From the NCBI RefSeq assembly GCF_038404985.1, contig NZ_JBBKBA010000001.1, positions 2,694,001 to 2,758,000 of the forward strand: a stretch of DNA of 64,000 nucleotides. Reading direction: 5' to 3'. Shown here piece by piece: positions 17,595 through 28,574 of the stretch (position 1 is the stretch's first letter; every line of letters begins with the position of its first letter). The position numbers were made by a program, and so were the translations under genes. The notes under the pieces are model-generated. The model was not told where the DNA came from, ran no database searches, and saw nothing but the letters and a program-made list of their open reading frames with translations. This DNA is from Ferrovibrio sp. MS7 (GTDB lineage: Bacteria; Pseudomonadota; Alphaproteobacteria; Ferrovibrionales; Ferrovibrionaceae).

Positions 17595-19649
17595 ATGCCG
17601 ACTTTGACCATCGACGGCATCCAGGTAACGGTCGAGCCCGGCACCACCGTGCTGCAGGCCTGCGAACTGGCCGGCAAGGAAATCCCGCGCTTCTGCTACC
17701 ACGAACGCCTCAGCATCGCCGGCAATTGCCGCATGTGCCTGGTGGAACAGGAGAAGGCGCCGAAGCCGATCGCCTCCTGCGCTATGCCGGCCGCCGATGG
17801 CATGGTGATCAAGACCGACACGCCGCTGGTGAAGAAGGCGCGTGAAGGCGTGATGGAATTCCTGCTGATCAACCACCCGCTGGATTGCCCGATCTGCGAC
17901 CAGGGCGGCGAGTGCGACCTGCAGGACCAGTCGATGGGCTACGGCAAGGGCGCCTCGCGCTACGACGAGCACAAGCGCGCGGTGAAGGACAAGAATATGG
18001 GTCCGCTGGTGGCTACCACCATGACCCGCTGCATCCATTGCACCCGCTGTGTCCGCTTCGCCACCGAAATCGCCGGCGTGCCCGATCTCGGCGCCATTGG
18101 CCGTGGCGAGGATACCGAGATCACCACCTATCTCGAGAAGGCCTTCGCCTCCGAGCTTTCCGGCAACGTGATCGACCTCTGCCCGGTCGGCGCGCTGACC
18201 TCGAAGCCTTATGCCTTCACCGCCCGTTCCTGGGAATTGCGCAAGACCGAGAGCGTCGATGCTATGGACGCGCTGGGCAGCAATGTCCGCATCGATGTGC
18301 GTGGCCGCGAAGTGATGCGCGTACTGCCGCGCCTGAATGAAGCGGTGAACGAGGAATGGATTTCCGACAAGACCCGCTTCGCCTATGACGGCCTGAAGAA
18401 GCGCCGCATCGACCAGCCCTATGTGCGGGTGAACGGCAAGCTGCAGCCGGCGACCTGGAACGAGGCGTTTGCCGCTGTTGCCGCCGGCCTCAAGGGCCTC
18501 TCTGGCAGCGAGATTGCTGCTGTGGCCGGCGACATGGCCTGCGCCGAAAGCGTGATGGCGCTGAAGGACCTGCTTGGCAAGCTTGGCTCGACTTTGACCG
18601 AATGCCGCCAGGATGGCGCGAAGGTGGACCCGGCCAACCGCGCCAGCTACCTGTTCAACTCAGGCATTGCCGGCATCGACCAGGCCGATGCGATCCTCAT
18701 TGTCGGCAGCAACCCGCGCAAGGAAGCCGCCGTGCTGAACGCGCGGCTTCGCAAGCGCTATCTGCGCGGCAACGTCAAGATCGCGGTGATCGGCGAAGCC
18801 GCCGACCTTACCTACAAGTATGAGCATCTCGGCACCGGTCCGATGACGCTGAAGGCCATCGCCGATGGCAGCCACGCTTTCGCTGATGTGTTGAAGAATG
18901 CCAAGAACCCGCTACTGATCCTGGGGCAGGGCGCTGTGGCCCGCACTGACGGCGATGTGGTGCTCGGCCTGGCCTGGCAGGTGGCGGATCGCTGCGGCCT
19001 GGTGAAGGATGGCTGGAACGGTTTCTCCGTGCTGCATACGGCGGCTGGTCGCGTTGGCGCGCTCGACCTCGGCTTCGCGACGGCAGGCGGCATCGACAGC
19101 ATTCTCGCCGGCACGCAGTCCGGCGCCATCAAGGCGCTTTACCTGCTCGGCGCCGATGAGTTCGACACCGCCAAGATCGGCAATGCCTTCGTGGTCTACC
19201 AGGGCAGCCATGGCGATGCCGGTGCACGCCGCGCCAATGTGGTGCTGCCGGGCGTGGCCTATACCGAGAAGGACGCGATCTGGGTCAACACCGAGGGCCG
19301 CGTGCAGCTCGGTCGCCGCGCCGCTGCGGCGCCCGGCGATGCCCGCGAGGATTGGGCGATCCTGCGTGCGCTCTCCGAAGTGCTGGGCCAGAAGCTGCCC
19401 TATGACAATCAGGGCGCGCTGCGCCGCCGCATCCTGGAAGTGGCGCCGCATTTCGGCGCTGTCGACCGCGTCACCCCGGCGGCCTGGGGCGTGTTCGGCG
19501 TCAACGGCATACCGAATGATGTGCCGTTTGCTTCGACTGTGGCCGATTTCTACCTCACCAACCCGATCGCCCGCGCCTCGACCACCATGGCCGAGTGTTC
19601 TGCGGTGATGCGCGGCGAAACCCTGGCGATGACGGGCTCCGATGACTGA
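17595..19649 (+). CDS. nuoG: NADH-quinone oxidoreductase subunit G
   Basis: A 684-residue subunit (75-kDa type) of the electron-input module. The N-terminal ferredoxin domain holds N1b (C34, C45, C48, C62). The His-Cys motif for N5 follows (H94, C98, C101, C107, within [19 protein letters not shown]), then the N4 site in [15 protein letters not shown] and DLCPVGAL. The rest is the molybdopterin-oxidoreductase-like fold without cofactor. The ATG at 17595 comes 4 bases after nuoF; the stop overlaps nuoH by 8 bases. Confidence 0.98.
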   Translation: MPTLTIDGIQVTVEPGTTVLQACELAGKEIPRFCYHERLSIAGNCRMCLVEQEKAPKPIASCAMPAADGMVIKTDTPLVKKAREGVMEFLLINHPLDCPICDQGGECDLQDQSMGYGKGASRYDEHKRAVKDKNMGPLVATTMTRCIHCTRCVRFATEIAGVPDLGAIGRGEDTEITTYLEKAFASELSGNVIDLCPVGALTSKPYAFTARSWELRKTESVDAMDALGSNVRIDVRGREVMRVLPRLNEAVNEEWISDKTRFAYDGLKKRRIDQPYVRVNGKLQPATWNEAFAAVAAGLKGLSGSEIAAVAGDMACAESVMALKDLLGKLGSTLTECRQDGAKVDPANRASYLFNSGIAGIDQADAILIVGSNPRKEAAVLNARLRKRYLRGNVKIAVIGEAADLTYKYEHLGTGPMTLKAIADGSHAFADVLKNAKNPLLILGQGAVARTDGDVVLGLAWQVADRCGLVKDGWNGFSVLHTAAGRVGALDLGFATAGGIDSILAGTQSGAIKALYLLGADEFDTAKIGNAFVVYQGSHGDAGARRANVVLPGVAYTEKDAIWVNTEGRVQLGRRAAAAPGDAREDWAILRALSEVLGQKLPYDNQGALRRRILEVAPHFGAVDRVTPAAWGVFGVNGIPNDVPFASTVADFYLTNPIARASTTMAECSAVMRGETLAMTGSDD

Positions 19650-20673
19650 TACGCTGTTTCAGACTCTGTGGCAGGGCTATATCTGGCCGGGTGGCCTGAT
19701 TCTGGCCAACATCCTGGCGCTGGTGGTGCCGCTGCTGATCGCGGTGGCCTACCTCACGCTGATGGAGCGCAAGGTGCTGGCCGCCATGCAGCTCCGCATG
19801 GGCCCGAATGTGGTCGGCCCCTTCGGCCTGCTGCAGCCCTTCGCCGATGCCGTGAAGCTGATCTTCAAGGAACCGATCATCCCGTCGGGCGCCAACAAGA
19901 TCCTGTTCATCCTGGCGCCGTGCCTCACCTTCATTCTCGCGCTGATCGCTTGGGCTGTGATTCCAGTGGCGGAAGGCTGGGTGATCTCGAATATCAATGT
20001 CGGCGTGCTCTACCTGTTTGCGATTTCCTCGCTCGGCGTCTACGGCATCATCATCGCCGGCTGGGCCTCGAATTCGCGCTATGCCTTCCTTGGCGCGCTG
20101 CGTTCCTCGGCGCAGATGGTGTCTTACGAAGTCTCCATGGGCTTCGTCATCATCACCGTGCTGCTCTGCGTCGGTTCGCTGAACCTTACCGCCATTGTCG
20201 AAGCCCAGCGCACGGTGTGGTTCGCCATCCCGCTGTTGCCGATGTTCGTGATCTTCTTCATCTCGACGCTGGCCGAGACCAACCGGCATCCGTTCGATCT
20301 GCCGGAAGCGGAAGCCGAACTCGTTGCCGGCTATCAGGTGGAATATTCGTCGATGCATTTCGCCCTGTTCTTCCTGGGCGAATACGCGAACATGATCCTG
20401 ATGTGCGGCATGACCACGATCTTGTTCCTCGGTGGCTGGCTGCCGCCGTTCAACGTCGCGCCCTTCACCTGGGTGCCGGGGATCGTCTGGTTCTTCCTCA
20501 AGATTTTCATCCTGCTGTTCATCTTCATCTGGATCCGCGCCGCGCTGCCGCGCTACCGCTACGACCAGTTGATGCGGCTGGGCTGGAAGGTGTTCCTGCC
20601 GATCTCGCTATTCTGGGTGATCGCGACCGCCGGTGTGCTGGTTGCCTTCGACCTCCTGCCGAAAGGGATGTAA
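19642..20673 (+). CDS. nuoH: NADH-quinone oxidoreductase subunit H
   Basis: A 343-residue integral membrane subunit that joins the quinone site to the proton-pumping arm. About eight transmembrane helices are apparent. Hallmarks are [35 protein letters not shown], and the quinone-channel loop [20 protein letters not shown] followed by [17 protein letters not shown]. The ATG overlaps the nuoG stop by 8 bases. Three bases separate it from nuoI. Confidence 0.98.
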   Translation: MTDTLFQTLWQGYIWPGGLILANILALVVPLLIAVAYLTLMERKVLAAMQLRMGPNVVGPFGLLQPFADAVKLIFKEPIIPSGANKILFILAPCLTFILALIAWAVIPVAEGWVISNINVGVLYLFAISSLGVYGIIIAGWASNSRYAFLGALRSSAQMVSYEVSMGFVIITVLLCVGSLNLTAIVEAQRTVWFAIPLLPMFVIFFISTLAETNRHPFDLPEAEAELVAGYQVEYSSMHFALFFLGEYANMILMCGMTTILFLGGWLPPFNVAPFTWVPGIVWFFLKIFILLFIFIWIRAALPRYRYDQLMRLGWKVFLPISLFWVIATAGVLVAFDLLPKGM

Positions 20674-20676
20674 GCC

Positions 20677-21165
20677 ATGGCACTGCTCGATCGCGGCGCC
20701 CGCGCCATCTTCCTCACCGAAATGCTCGGCGGCCTGTGGCTGACCTTCAAGTACATGTTCCGGCCGCGCGCCACCCTGAACTACCCCTATGAAAAGGGGC
20801 CGCTGAGCCCGCGTTTCCGCGGCGAGCATGCGCTGCGCCGCTATGCCAATGGCGAGGAACGCTGCATCGCGTGCAAGCTCTGCGAGGCGATCTGCCCGGC
20901 CCAGGCCATCACCATCGAGGCCGAGCCGCGCGACGACGGTTCGCGCCGCACCACGCGCTACGACATCGACATGACCAAGTGCATCTATTGCGGCTTCTGC
21001 CAGGAAGCCTGCCCGGTGGATGCCATCGTCGAGGGTCCGAATTTCGAGTTCGCCACCGAAACCCGCGAGGAGCTGTTCTATGACAAGAACAAGCTGCTGG
21101 CGAATGGCGAGCGCTGGGAATACGAAATCGCGCGCAATATCGCCGCCGATGCGCCTTACCGGTGA
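20677..21165 (+). CDS. nuoI: NADH-quinone oxidoreductase subunit I
   Basis: A 162-residue 8Fe ferredoxin-type subunit holding clusters N6a and N6b. Two full motifs are seen: C63, C66, C69, C73 in [12 protein letters not shown] and C102, C105, C108, C112 in [12 protein letters not shown]. An N-terminal amphipathic helix ([16 protein letters not shown]) leans on the membrane. Full length, with the usual order between nuoH and nuoJ. A 29-bp gap follows with a GAGGGGG site for nuoJ. Confidence 0.98.
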   Translation: MALLDRGARAIFLTEMLGGLWLTFKYMFRPRATLNYPYEKGPLSPRFRGEHALRRYANGEERCIACKLCEAICPAQAITIEAEPRDDGSRRTTRYDIDMTKCIYCGFCQEACPVDAIVEGPNFEFATETREELFYDKNKLLANGERWEYEIARNIAADAPYR

Positions 21166-21194
21166 AGAGCAGCGACGGGCGAGGGGGATAGAGT

Positions 21195-21806
21195 ATGATC
21201 GTACAGGCCTTGGCCTTCTATCTGTTCGCGGCCATCACGGTGGCCAGCGGCGTCATGGTGATCGCGGCGCGCAATCCCGTGCATAGCGTGCTGTTCCTGA
21301 TCCTGGCTTTCTTCAATGCCGCCGGCCTGTTCGTGCTGATGGGTGCTGAATTCCTGGCGATGATCCTGGTCATCGTCTATGTCGGTGCCGTGGCGGTGCT
21401 GTTCCTGTTCGTGGTGATGATGCTGGACATCAACTTCACCGAACTGCGCCAGGGCTTCCTGCAATACCTGCCGGTCGGCGCGCTGATCGGCCTGGTGCTG
21501 CTGGTGGAACTGATCCTGGTGCTGGGTGGCCTGGTCGCCGTGCCGCAGACCGCGCCGGCGCTGCTGCCGATCCCCGATCCGGCCAAGGTGCATAACACCG
21601 CCGCCTTGGGGCAGGTGCTCTATACCAAGTACATCTATCTGTTCCAGGGCTCCGGCCTGATCCTGCTGGTGGCCATGATCGGCGCCATCGTGCTGACCCT
21701 GCGTCATCGCCCGGGTGTGCGCCGCCAGGATATCGGCGTGCAGGTCGGCCGCCGCCGCGACGAGGCGGTGGATGTCCGCAAGGTCGAGCCGCGGAAGGGA
21801 ATCTGA
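21195..21806 (+). CDS. nuoJ: NADH-quinone oxidoreductase subunit J
   Basis: A 203-residue membrane subunit with five predicted helices. It contributes to the central hydrophilic axis and the pi-bulge helix that takes part in coupling. Recognised from the N-terminal [20 protein letters not shown], the [20 protein letters not shown] segment, and [21 protein letters not shown] polar C-terminal tail (about residues 170-203, rich in R, V and D) is common in this group. Two bases separate it from nuoK. Confidence 0.97.
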   Translation: MIVQALAFYLFAAITVASGVMVIAARNPVHSVLFLILAFFNAAGLFVLMGAEFLAMILVIVYVGAVAVLFLFVVMMLDINFTELRQGFLQYLPVGALIGLVLLVELILVLGGLVAVPQTAPALLPIPDPAKVHNTAALGQVLYTKYIYLFQGSGLILLVAMIGAIVLTLRHRPGVRRQDIGVQVGRRRDEAVDVRKVEPRKGI

Positions 21807-21808
21807 TC

Positions 21809-22120
21809 ATGCTGACCATCGGCCTTGGCCATTACCTCACCGTTGCCGCCATCCTGTTCACGCTCGGCATCTTCGGCATCTTCCTCAACCGGAAGAACGT
21901 CATCATCATCCTGATGTCGGTCGAACTGATGCTGCTGGCGGTGAATATCAACCTGGTGGCTTTCTCCACCCATTTGCAGGATCTGGTCGGCCAGGTCTTC
22001 GCCCTGTTCGTGCTCACCGTGGCAGCGGGCGAGGCGGCGATCGGCCTGGCGATCCTGGTGATCTATTTCCGCAACCGCGGCTCCATCGCGGTTGAGGACA
22101 TCAACATGATGAAGGGCTGA
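21809..22120 (+). CDS. nuoK: NADH-quinone oxidoreductase subunit K
   Basis: A 103-residue membrane subunit with three helices, related to MrpC antiporter subunits. It carries the conserved membrane glutamates: one in [18 protein letters not shown] and one in [18 protein letters not shown], both needed for proton transfer in studied homologues. Normal length. The ending VEDINMMKG is typical. Eight bases separate it from nuoL. Confidence 0.98.
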   Translation: MLTIGLGHYLTVAAILFTLGIFGIFLNRKNVIIILMSVELMLLAVNINLVAFSTHLQDLVGQVFALFVLTVAAGEAAIGLAILVIYFRNRGSIAVEDINMMKG

Positions 22121-22128
22121 GGCCAGCG

Positions 22129-24069
22129 ATGACGATGTATCATCTGATCGTTTTCCTGCCGCTTCTGGCCGCGATCATCGGCGGTTTGGGCGGTCGGCGC
22201 ATTGGCGATGCGGCCGCCATGGCGGTGACCACCGGCGCGGTCTGCGTCTCGGCCATCCTGTCCTGGTTCGCCTTCTACTCGGTGATCTACAAGGGCGGCT
22301 CCACCAATGTGGTGGTGCTGCACTGGATCAGCTCCGGCGCCTTCGTGGTTGACTGGGCGCTGAAGATCGACCAGCTCACCGCCGTGATGCTGGTGGTGGT
22401 CAACACCGTGTCCGCCCTGGTGCATATCTATTCGATCGGCTACATGAGCCACGATCCGCACCGCGCCCGCTTCTTCTCGTATCTGTCGCTGTTCACCTTC
22501 GCCATGCTGATGCTGGTGACGTCGGACAACTTCGTGCAGCTTTATTTCGGCTGGGAAGGTGTCGGTCTGGCCTCCTACCTGCTAATCGGCTTCTGGTTCA
22601 AGAAGCCGTCCGCCAATGCCGCCGCGATCAAGGCCTTCGTGGTCAACCGCGTCGGCGATTTCGGCTTTGCGCTCGGCATCATGTGCCTGTTCTGGGCCAC
22701 CGGCTCGGTGGCTTTCGACACCGTGTTCAAGGCGGCGCCGGATCTCGCCGGCAAGACCTTCCATTTCCTGTGGAAGGACTGGGACATCCTCACCGTTGGC
22801 ACCTTCCTGCTGTTCCTCGGCGCCATGGGCAAGTCGGCCCAGCTTGGCCTGCACACCTGGCTGCCGGACGCCATGGAAGGCCCGACCCCGGTTTCGGCGC
22901 TGATCCATGCCGCGACCATGGTCACCGCCGGCGTCTTCATGGTCGCGCGCTGCTCGCCGATCTTCGAATACGCCCCGGCAACGCTGCAATTCGTCACCAT
23001 CGTCGGTGCCACCACGGCGTTCTTCGCCGCCACGGTCGGTCTGGCTCAGAATGACATCAAGCGCGTCATCGCCTATTCGACCTGCTCGCAGCTTGGCTAC
23101 ATGTTCTTCGCGCTCGGCGTCTCGGCCTATCCGGCGGCGATCTTCCACCTGTTCACCCATGCCTTCTTCAAGGCGCTGTTGTTCCTGGGGGCCGGCTCGG
23201 TGATCCATGCTGTCGACGGCCAGCAGGACATGCGCCACATGGGCGGCCTGTGGAAGCATATCAAGGTGACCTATGCGATGATGTGGATCGGCAGCCTGGC
23301 GCTGGCCGGTTTCCCGATCTTCGCCGGCTATTATTCCAAGGATATGATCCTGGAAGCCGCCTTCGGCGTCGGCACCGGCGTCGGCCAGTATGCCTATATC
23401 ATGGGCATGGCGGCGGCGATCCTCACCGCCTTCTATTCCTGGCGCCTGATCTTCATGACCTTCCATGGCGAGCCGCGCGCGGATCATCATGTGATGGAGC
23501 ATGTGCATGAAAGCCCGATGGTGATGCTGTTCCCGCTCTTCGTGCTGGCTTTCGGCGCGGTCTTCGCGGGCATCACCTTCTACAATGGCTTCGTCGGCCA
23601 CCATTGGCAGGAATTCTGGGGCAATGCCATCCTGGTGCTGCCGGCCAACAAGGCGATGGAAAACGCACATCACGTGCCATTCCTGGTCAAGGTCGGCCCG
23701 ATCATCGTCGGCGTCATCGGCATCGCGGTGGCCTGGTGGGCCTATGTCCGCGACACCACCATTCCTACCGCCGTGGCCAAGCAGCAGCACATGCTTTACA
23801 GCTTCCTGCTCAATAAGTGGTATTTCGACGAACTGTATAACGTCATCTTCGTTCGTCCGGCGTTGTGGCTCGGCCGTGTGCTATGGAAGGGCGGCGATGG
23901 CCGCATCATCGATGGCCTGGGGCCGAATGGCTTTGCCGCCACGGTAGCGAAGCTGGCCAAGCGCGCCAGCGTGCTGCAGACCGGCTACGTCTACCACTAC
24001 GCTTTCGCCATGCTGATCGGCGTGGCGGCCCTGGTCACTTACTTCTTCACCAAGCTCGGGGCGCACTGA
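22129..24069 (+). CDS. nuoL: NADH-quinone oxidoreductase subunit L
   Basis: A 646-residue antiporter-like proton-pumping subunit at the far end of the membrane arm. The antiporter core is seen in [40 protein letters not shown] (with the key glutamate), [20 protein letters not shown] and the [17 protein letters not shown] region. The C-terminal part should form the long lateral helix and last membrane helix ([20 protein letters not shown]). Start ATG 22129 has a GGCCAGCG-type weak site; translation is probably coupled to nuoK. One base separates it from nuoM. Confidence 0.98.
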   Translation: MTMYHLIVFLPLLAAIIGGLGGRRIGDAAAMAVTTGAVCVSAILSWFAFYSVIYKGGSTNVVVLHWISSGAFVVDWALKIDQLTAVMLVVVNTVSALVHIYSIGYMSHDPHRARFFSYLSLFTFAMLMLVTSDNFVQLYFGWEGVGLASYLLIGFWFKKPSANAAAIKAFVVNRVGDFGFALGIMCLFWATGSVAFDTVFKAAPDLAGKTFHFLWKDWDILTVGTFLLFLGAMGKSAQLGLHTWLPDAMEGPTPVSALIHAATMVTAGVFMVARCSPIFEYAPATLQFVTIVGATTAFFAATVGLAQNDIKRVIAYSTCSQLGYMFFALGVSAYPAAIFHLFTHAFFKALLFLGAGSVIHAVDGQQDMRHMGGLWKHIKVTYAMMWIGSLALAGFPIFAGYYSKDMILEAAFGVGTGVGQYAYIMGMAAAILTAFYSWRLIFMTFHGEPRADHHVMEHVHESPMVMLFPLFVLAFGAVFAGITFYNGFVGHHWQEFWGNAILVLPANKAMENAHHVPFLVKVGPIIVGVIGIAVAWWAYVRDTTIPTAVAKQQHMLYSFLLNKWYFDELYNVIFVRPALWLGRVLWKGGDGRIIDGLGPNGFAATVAKLAKRASVLQTGYVYHYAFAMLIGVAALVTYFFTKLGAH

Positions 24070-24070
24070 G

Positions 24071-25579
24071 ATGTCCGGTATGCCGCTCCTCTCCATCGTC
24101 ACCTTCCTGCCGCTGGTCGGCGCCGCCTTCATCCTGCTCGCGCGCGGGCCGGAAGAGATCGTCGCCCGCAATGCCCGCAACGCGGCGCTGTGGACCACGG
24201 TGATCACCTTCGCGGTGTCGCTGCTGATCTGGATCAACTTCGACAACTCGACCTCGGCCTTCCAGTTCGTGGAAAAGCACGAATGGCTCGGCGCCGGGAT
24301 CAACTACCATATGGGCGTGGACGGCATTTCGATGCTGTTCGTGATCCTCACCACCTTCCTGATGCCGCTCTGCATCCTGGCTTCCTGGGAAGCCATCGAG
24401 CATCGCGTCAAGGAGTACATGCTCGCCTTCCTGGTGATGGAAACCCTGATGATTGGCGTGTTCTGCGCACTCGATCTGGTGCTGTTCTATCTGTTCTTCG
24501 AAGCCGGCCTGATCCCGATGTTCCTGATCATCGGCATCTGGGGCGGCAAGAACCGCATCTATGCCACCTTCAAGTTCTTTCTCTACACGCTGCTTGGTTC
24601 GCTGCTGCTGCTGCTGGCGCTGCTCTACATGTACTTCAAGGCCGGGACGACCGATATTCCGACCCTGATGGCTTTCCGCTTCGATGCGGATGTGCAGAAG
24701 TGGCTGTGGCTGGCCTTCTTCGCCTCCTTCGCCGTGAAGGTGCCGATGTGGCCGGTGCATACCTGGCTGCCTGACGCCCACGTGGAAGCACCGACCGCCG
24801 GTTCCGTGATCCTGGCCGGCGTGCTGCTGAAGATGGGCGGTTACGGTTTCATCCGTTTCTCGATCCCGATGTTCCCGGATGCCAGCGTGTATTTCACGCC
24901 GTTGGTCTTCGCCTTCTCGGTCATTGCCATCGTCTATACTTCGCTGGTGGCCCTGGTGCAGGAGGATATGAAGAAGCTGATCGCATATTCCTCGGTGGCG
25001 CATATGGGTTTCGTCACCATGGGCACGTTCAGCCTTACCATGCAGGGCGTGCAGGGCGCGATCTTCCAGATGCTGAGCCACGGCATCGTCTCGGGCGCGC
25101 TGTTCCTTTGCGTCGGTGTGGTCTATGACCGCCTGCATACCCGCGAGATTTCGCGCTACGGCGGCCTAGCTAACAACATGCCGAAATACGCCGTGGTGTT
25201 CATGCTGTTCACCATGGCCAATGTCGGCCTGCCGGGCACCGCCGGCTTCGTCGGCGAAATGCTCACCCTGGTTGGTGCCTTCAAGGCCAATACCTGGGTG
25301 GCCATGATCGCCACCTCCGGCGTGATCCTCTCGGCCGCCTATGCCCTGTGGCTCTATCGCCGCGTGGTGTTCGGCGAACTGACCAAGGATGATGTGAAGT
25401 CGATGCTCGATCTCAGCCCGCGCGAGATCGCCACGCTGGCACCGCTGGTGGTGCTGGCGCTGTGGATGGGCATCTATCCTGGCCCGTTCCTCGATGTGAT
25501 GGCGGTGTCGGTGAAGAACCTGTTGGATCAGCATCAAACCGCGCTGGCCGCCGTCAAGGCGGCGGTGGCGGCCCGCTAG
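24071..25579 (+). CDS. nuoM: NADH-quinone oxidoreductase subunit M
   Basis: A 502-residue antiporter-like pumping subunit with about 14 membrane helices. Motifs include [40 protein letters not shown] (conserved glutamate), [20 protein letters not shown] and [16 protein letters not shown], then [15 protein letters not shown]. The length is normal. Eleven bases and a TAGGAG site separate it from nuoN. Confidence 0.98.
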   Translation: MSGMPLLSIVTFLPLVGAAFILLARGPEEIVARNARNAALWTTVITFAVSLLIWINFDNSTSAFQFVEKHEWLGAGINYHMGVDGISMLFVILTTFLMPLCILASWEAIEHRVKEYMLAFLVMETLMIGVFCALDLVLFYLFFEAGLIPMFLIIGIWGGKNRIYATFKFFLYTLLGSLLLLLALLYMYFKAGTTDIPTLMAFRFDADVQKWLWLAFFASFAVKVPMWPVHTWLPDAHVEAPTAGSVILAGVLLKMGGYGFIRFSIPMFPDASVYFTPLVFAFSVIAIVYTSLVALVQEDMKKLIAYSSVAHMGFVTMGTFSLTMQGVQGAIFQMLSHGIVSGALFLCVGVVYDRLHTREISRYGGLANNMPKYAVVFMLFTMANVGLPGTAGFVGEMLTLVGAFKANTWVAMIATSGVILSAAYALWLYRRVVFGELTKDDVKSMLDLSPREIATLAPLVVLALWMGIYPGPFLDVMAVSVKNLLDQHQTALAAVKAAVAAR

Positions 25580-25590
25580 GAGTTGGCATC

Positions 25591-27030
25591 GTGACTTTCG
25601 CTTCGCTCGCTCCCGCCTATCCGGAACTCTGGCTCAGCGTTGCCGCCATGGCCTTGCTGCTGCTCGGTGTATTCAAGGGTGAGGGTTCTACTCGCCTGGT
25701 CGCCTGGCTCAGCGTCGCCGCCTGCGCCATTGCCGTGCTGCTGATCCTGCAGCAGCCGTCCGGTCCGCGCCCGGCCTTCGAGAACCTGTTCATCGCCGAT
25801 GGCTTCGCGCGGTTCGCCAAGGTGCTGATCCTGATCGGCTCCGGCTTCGCCATCGTGCAGTCGCTCGGCTATATCCGGCATCACCGCATGGATCGCTTCG
25901 AGTATCCGGTGATCGTGCTGCTGGCCACCATCGGCATGATGATGATGGTGTCGGCCAACGACCTGATCGCGCTCTATCTCGGCCTCGAATTGCAGAGCCT
26001 GTCGCTCTACATCCTCGCCGGCTTCAAGCGTGATTCCGCCCGCGCCACCGAGGCCGGCCTGAAGTATTTCGTGCTCGGCGCGCTGTCGTCCGGCATGCTG
26101 CTCTATGGTTCGTCGCTGATCTATGGCTTCACCGGCGCCACTGGCTTCACCGATATCGCCGCCGCCCTGAAGGGCAGCCAGGGGGCTTCGATCGGTCTGA
26201 TCATCGGCATCGTGTTCCTGGCTGCCGGCCTGGCCTTCAAGGTTTCCGCCGTGCCGTTCCACATGTGGGTGCCGGACGTCTATGAAGGTGCGCCGACCCC
26301 CGTCACGGCCTTCTTCGCCGTGGCGCCGAAGATCGCCGCCATGGCGTTGTTCTGCCGCGCGCTGCTCACGCCGTTCGGCGGCATTTCCGGCGACTGGCAG
26401 CAGATCATCATCGTCATCAGTGCGCTTTCCATGGTGCTGGGTGCCTTCGCCGCCATCGCGCAGTCGAATATCAAGCGCCTGATGGCCTATTCCTCCATCG
26501 GCCATGTCGGCTATGCCCTGCTCGGCCTCGCTGCCGGCACGGAAGAGGGCGTGCGCGGCGTGCTGATCTACCTCGCCATCTATCTGGCGATGAATGTCGG
26601 CACCTTCGCCTGCATTCTCTCCATGCGTCAGCGCGATCGCATGGTGGAAGGCGTCTCCGATCTCGCCGGCCTGGGCAAGACCCATCCCGGCATGGCTTTG
26701 CTGCTGGCCGGCTTCATGTTCTCGCTTGCCGGTGTGCCGCCGCTCGCCGGCTTCTTCGGCAAGTTCTATGTCGTGATGGCGGCAATCAACGCCCAGCTCT
26801 ATGTGCTGGCGGTGATCGGCATGCTCTCCAGCGTCGTCGGTGCCTATTACTATCTTCGCATCGTCAAGGTGATGTATTTCGATGAGGCTTCCGAGCCGCT
26901 GGCCAAGCCGGTGCGTACCGAACTCGGCGCCGTCATGGGCATCACCGGCCTGTTCACGCTGCTCTACTTCGTCTATCCGGCGCCGCTGGTGACGGCTGCG
27001 GGCGTCGCCGCCAAGGCGTTGTTCCCGTAA
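25591..27030 (+). CDS. nuoN: NADH-quinone oxidoreductase subunit N
   Basis: A 479-residue antiporter-like pumping subunit, the third of its kind here. Recognised by [20 protein letters not shown] (conserved glutamate), [40 protein letters not shown] and [20 protein letters not shown]. The GTG at 25591 fits the TAGGAG site; an open frame reaching back into nuoM is non-homologous. It ends the complex I genes, but the next gene is only 9 bases on, so transcription very likely continues into birA. Confidence 0.97.
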   Translation: MTFASLAPAYPELWLSVAAMALLLLGVFKGEGSTRLVAWLSVAACAIAVLLILQQPSGPRPAFENLFIADGFARFAKVLILIGSGFAIVQSLGYIRHHRMDRFEYPVIVLLATIGMMMMVSANDLIALYLGLELQSLSLYILAGFKRDSARATEAGLKYFVLGALSSGMLLYGSSLIYGFTGATGFTDIAAALKGSQGASIGLIIGIVFLAAGLAFKVSAVPFHMWVPDVYEGAPTPVTAFFAVAPKIAAMALFCRALLTPFGGISGDWQQIIIVISALSMVLGAFAAIAQSNIKRLMAYSSIGHVGYALLGLAAGTEEGVRGVLIYLAIYLAMNVGTFACILSMRQRDRMVEGVSDLAGLGKTHPGMALLLAGFMFSLAGVPPLAGFFGKFYVVMAAINAQLYVLAVIGMLSSVVGAYYYLRIVKVMYFDEASEPLAKPVRTELGAVMGITGLFTLLYFVYPAPLVTAAGVAAKALFP

Positions 27031-27039
27031 GGACAGGCA

Positions 27040-27789
27040 TTGCACTGGCGCCCGCTCGGCTTCGCCGAGATCGACAGCACCAACGAGGAAATCCGCCGCC
27101 AGGCCGAAAGCGGGGCGGCGGAAGGATTGGTGGTGACGGCCCGGCGTCAGACCGCAGGGCGCGGGCGCCGTGGCCGTGCCTGGGATAGCCCGGAAGGCAA
27201 TCTTTTCGTCTCGGTGCTGCTGAAGCCACGCCGCCCGGCGCATGAGGCGGCGACGCTTTCCTTCCTGGTCAGCCTCTGCGTTGCCGAGGCCGTGCTGGAA
27301 GCGGCTCCCGCGCTGCAGGGCCGCATTTCCTGCAAATGGCCGAACGATGTGTTGATCGATGGCGCCAAGCTTTCCGGCATCCTGCTTGAGTCCCGCACCG
27401 CTCAAGGGGCTGGCCAAGGTGGCGGCCTGCTGGACCACTTGATCGTCGGCATCGGCGTCAACCTGGTCTGGAACCCGGCCGACACGCCTTATCCGGCAAC
27501 CAATCTCGCCGTGCTGGGAGTGGCGGAAACGCCGGAAAGCTTCCTGCCGCGACTGCTGGGGCGCCTCGGCTTCTGGTATGATCGCTGGCAGGACGAAGGT
27601 TTCGCCCCGGTGCGCCAGGCCTGGCTCGGTCTGGCCCAGGGTGTTGGCAAGCCGGCCGTGGCGCGGCTTGGAACCGAGGAAGTGCGCGGCCGCTTCATTG
27701 CCCTGGATGAGGGCGGCGGCCTGATCCTGGAACTGGCCGATGGATCTCGCCGCACCATTACTGCCGGTGACGTTTTTCCCGCTGCTTGA
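27040..27789 (+). CDS. birA: Biotin--[acetyl-CoA-carboxylase] ligase, without HTH domain
   Basis: A 249-residue enzyme that makes biotinyl-5'-AMP and attaches biotin to the carboxylase carrier protein. The catalytic signature GRGRRGRAWDSPEGNLF is at about residues 40-56, followed by CKWPNDVLIDGAKLSGILLE. The C-terminal SH3-like domain includes RGRFIALDEGGGLILELADG. It lacks the DNA-binding domain of E. coli BirA, so it should be an enzyme only. The start is a TTG at 27040 behind a GGACAGG site; the next methionine would be too deep. This position after nuoN is familiar in alphaproteobacteria. Confidence 0.93.
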   Translation: MHWRPLGFAEIDSTNEEIRRQAESGAAEGLVVTARRQTAGRGRRGRAWDSPEGNLFVSVLLKPRRPAHEAATLSFLVSLCVAEAVLEAAPALQGRISCKWPNDVLIDGAKLSGILLESRTAQGAGQGGGLLDHLIVGIGVNLVWNPADTPYPATNLAVLGVAETPESFLPRLLGRLGFWYDRWQDEGFAPVRQAWLGLAQGVGKPAVARLGTEEVRGRFIALDEGGGLILELADGSRRTITAGDVFPAA

Positions 27790-27801
27790 TAGGAGAGCGA
27801 C

Positions 27802-28572
27802 ATGCTGCTCGCGATCAATGCCAACAACACCAACGTCAAATTCGGCGTCATCGATGGCGACCGCATCATTGGCGAATGGCGTCAGCATACTTCCGCCATG
27901 CGCACCGCCGATGAACATGCGGTGTGGCTGCTGCAACTGATGCAGATTGAGGGCATCGACCCCAAGACCGTGCGCGAGGCGATCATCGCTTCTGTGGTGC
28001 CGCAGGCCACCTTCAACCTGCGCCGTCTCTGCACCCGCTATTTCGATACCGAGCCGCTGGTGCTGGGCGAACCAAACGTGGTCTACGGCATCCAGGTGAA
28101 GGGCGCCGGTGCTGGCGCCGACCGTATCTGCAACACCATCGGCGCCTCGGTGATGTTTCCCAAGACGCCGATGGTGATTGTCGATTTCGGCACCGCCACT
28201 ACTTTCGACGTGGTGGATGAGGAGGGCAGCTATTGCGGCGGCGTGATCGCGCCGGGCATCAATCTCTCCATTGAGGCGCTGGTCAATGCCACGGCTTTGC
28301 TGCCGCGTATCGTGGTGGAGAAGCCGCAGAAGGTGATCGGCCAGACCACGGTGGCCTGCATGCATTCCGGTGTCTTCTGGGGTTATGTCGGCCTGATCGA
28401 AGGCATCGTGGCGCGCATCAAGTACGAATTCGGCCGGCCGATGCGGGTGATCTCTACCGGCGGCTTGGCGCCGGTATTCGATGGCGCCACCGATGTGATC
28501 GAGCAGATTGTGCCGGATATCACCGTGCGCGGGCTGATCGAGATCAACCGCCGCAGTCGCAAGGCCGCCTGA
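27802..28572 (+). CDS. coaX: Type III pantothenate kinase
   Basis: A 256-residue enzyme for the first step of coenzyme A synthesis, of the CoaX (ASKHA-fold) type. Two of the three conserved aspartates are present: D107 in GAGADRICN and D128 in VIVDFGTATTFDVV. The first motif, usually DxGNT, reads NANNTN here, so the first aspartate is N6 and the glycine is N8; AAT and AAC codons support this directly. The rest of the fold (PNVVYGIQVKGAGAG, GVIAPGINLSIEAL, VISTGGLAPVF) looks normal. Expected role and operon place between birA and rnj both favour a working enzyme, but the altered motif should be kept in mind. Confidence 0.9.
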   Translation: MLLAINANNTNVKFGVIDGDRIIGEWRQHTSAMRTADEHAVWLLQLMQIEGIDPKTVREAIIASVVPQATFNLRRLCTRYFDTEPLVLGEPNVVYGIQVKGAGAGADRICNTIGASVMFPKTPMVIVDFGTATTFDVVDEEGSYCGGVIAPGINLSIEALVNATALLPRIVVEKPQKVIGQTTVACMHSGVFWGYVGLIEGIVARIKYEFGRPMRVISTGGLAPVFDGATDVIEQIVPDITVRGLIEINRRSRKAA

Positions 28573-28574
28573 TC

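Noticed and set aside
16235-17677. A 480-codon minus-strand frame over nuoF
   Set aside because: Fully antisense to a certain gene, with shadow-like composition.
25576-28365. A 929-codon open frame on the minus strand across nuoN, birA and coaX
   Set aside because: It is the mirror of well-recognised genes in GC-rich DNA, is rich in H, Q, R and D as such shadows are, and has no family.
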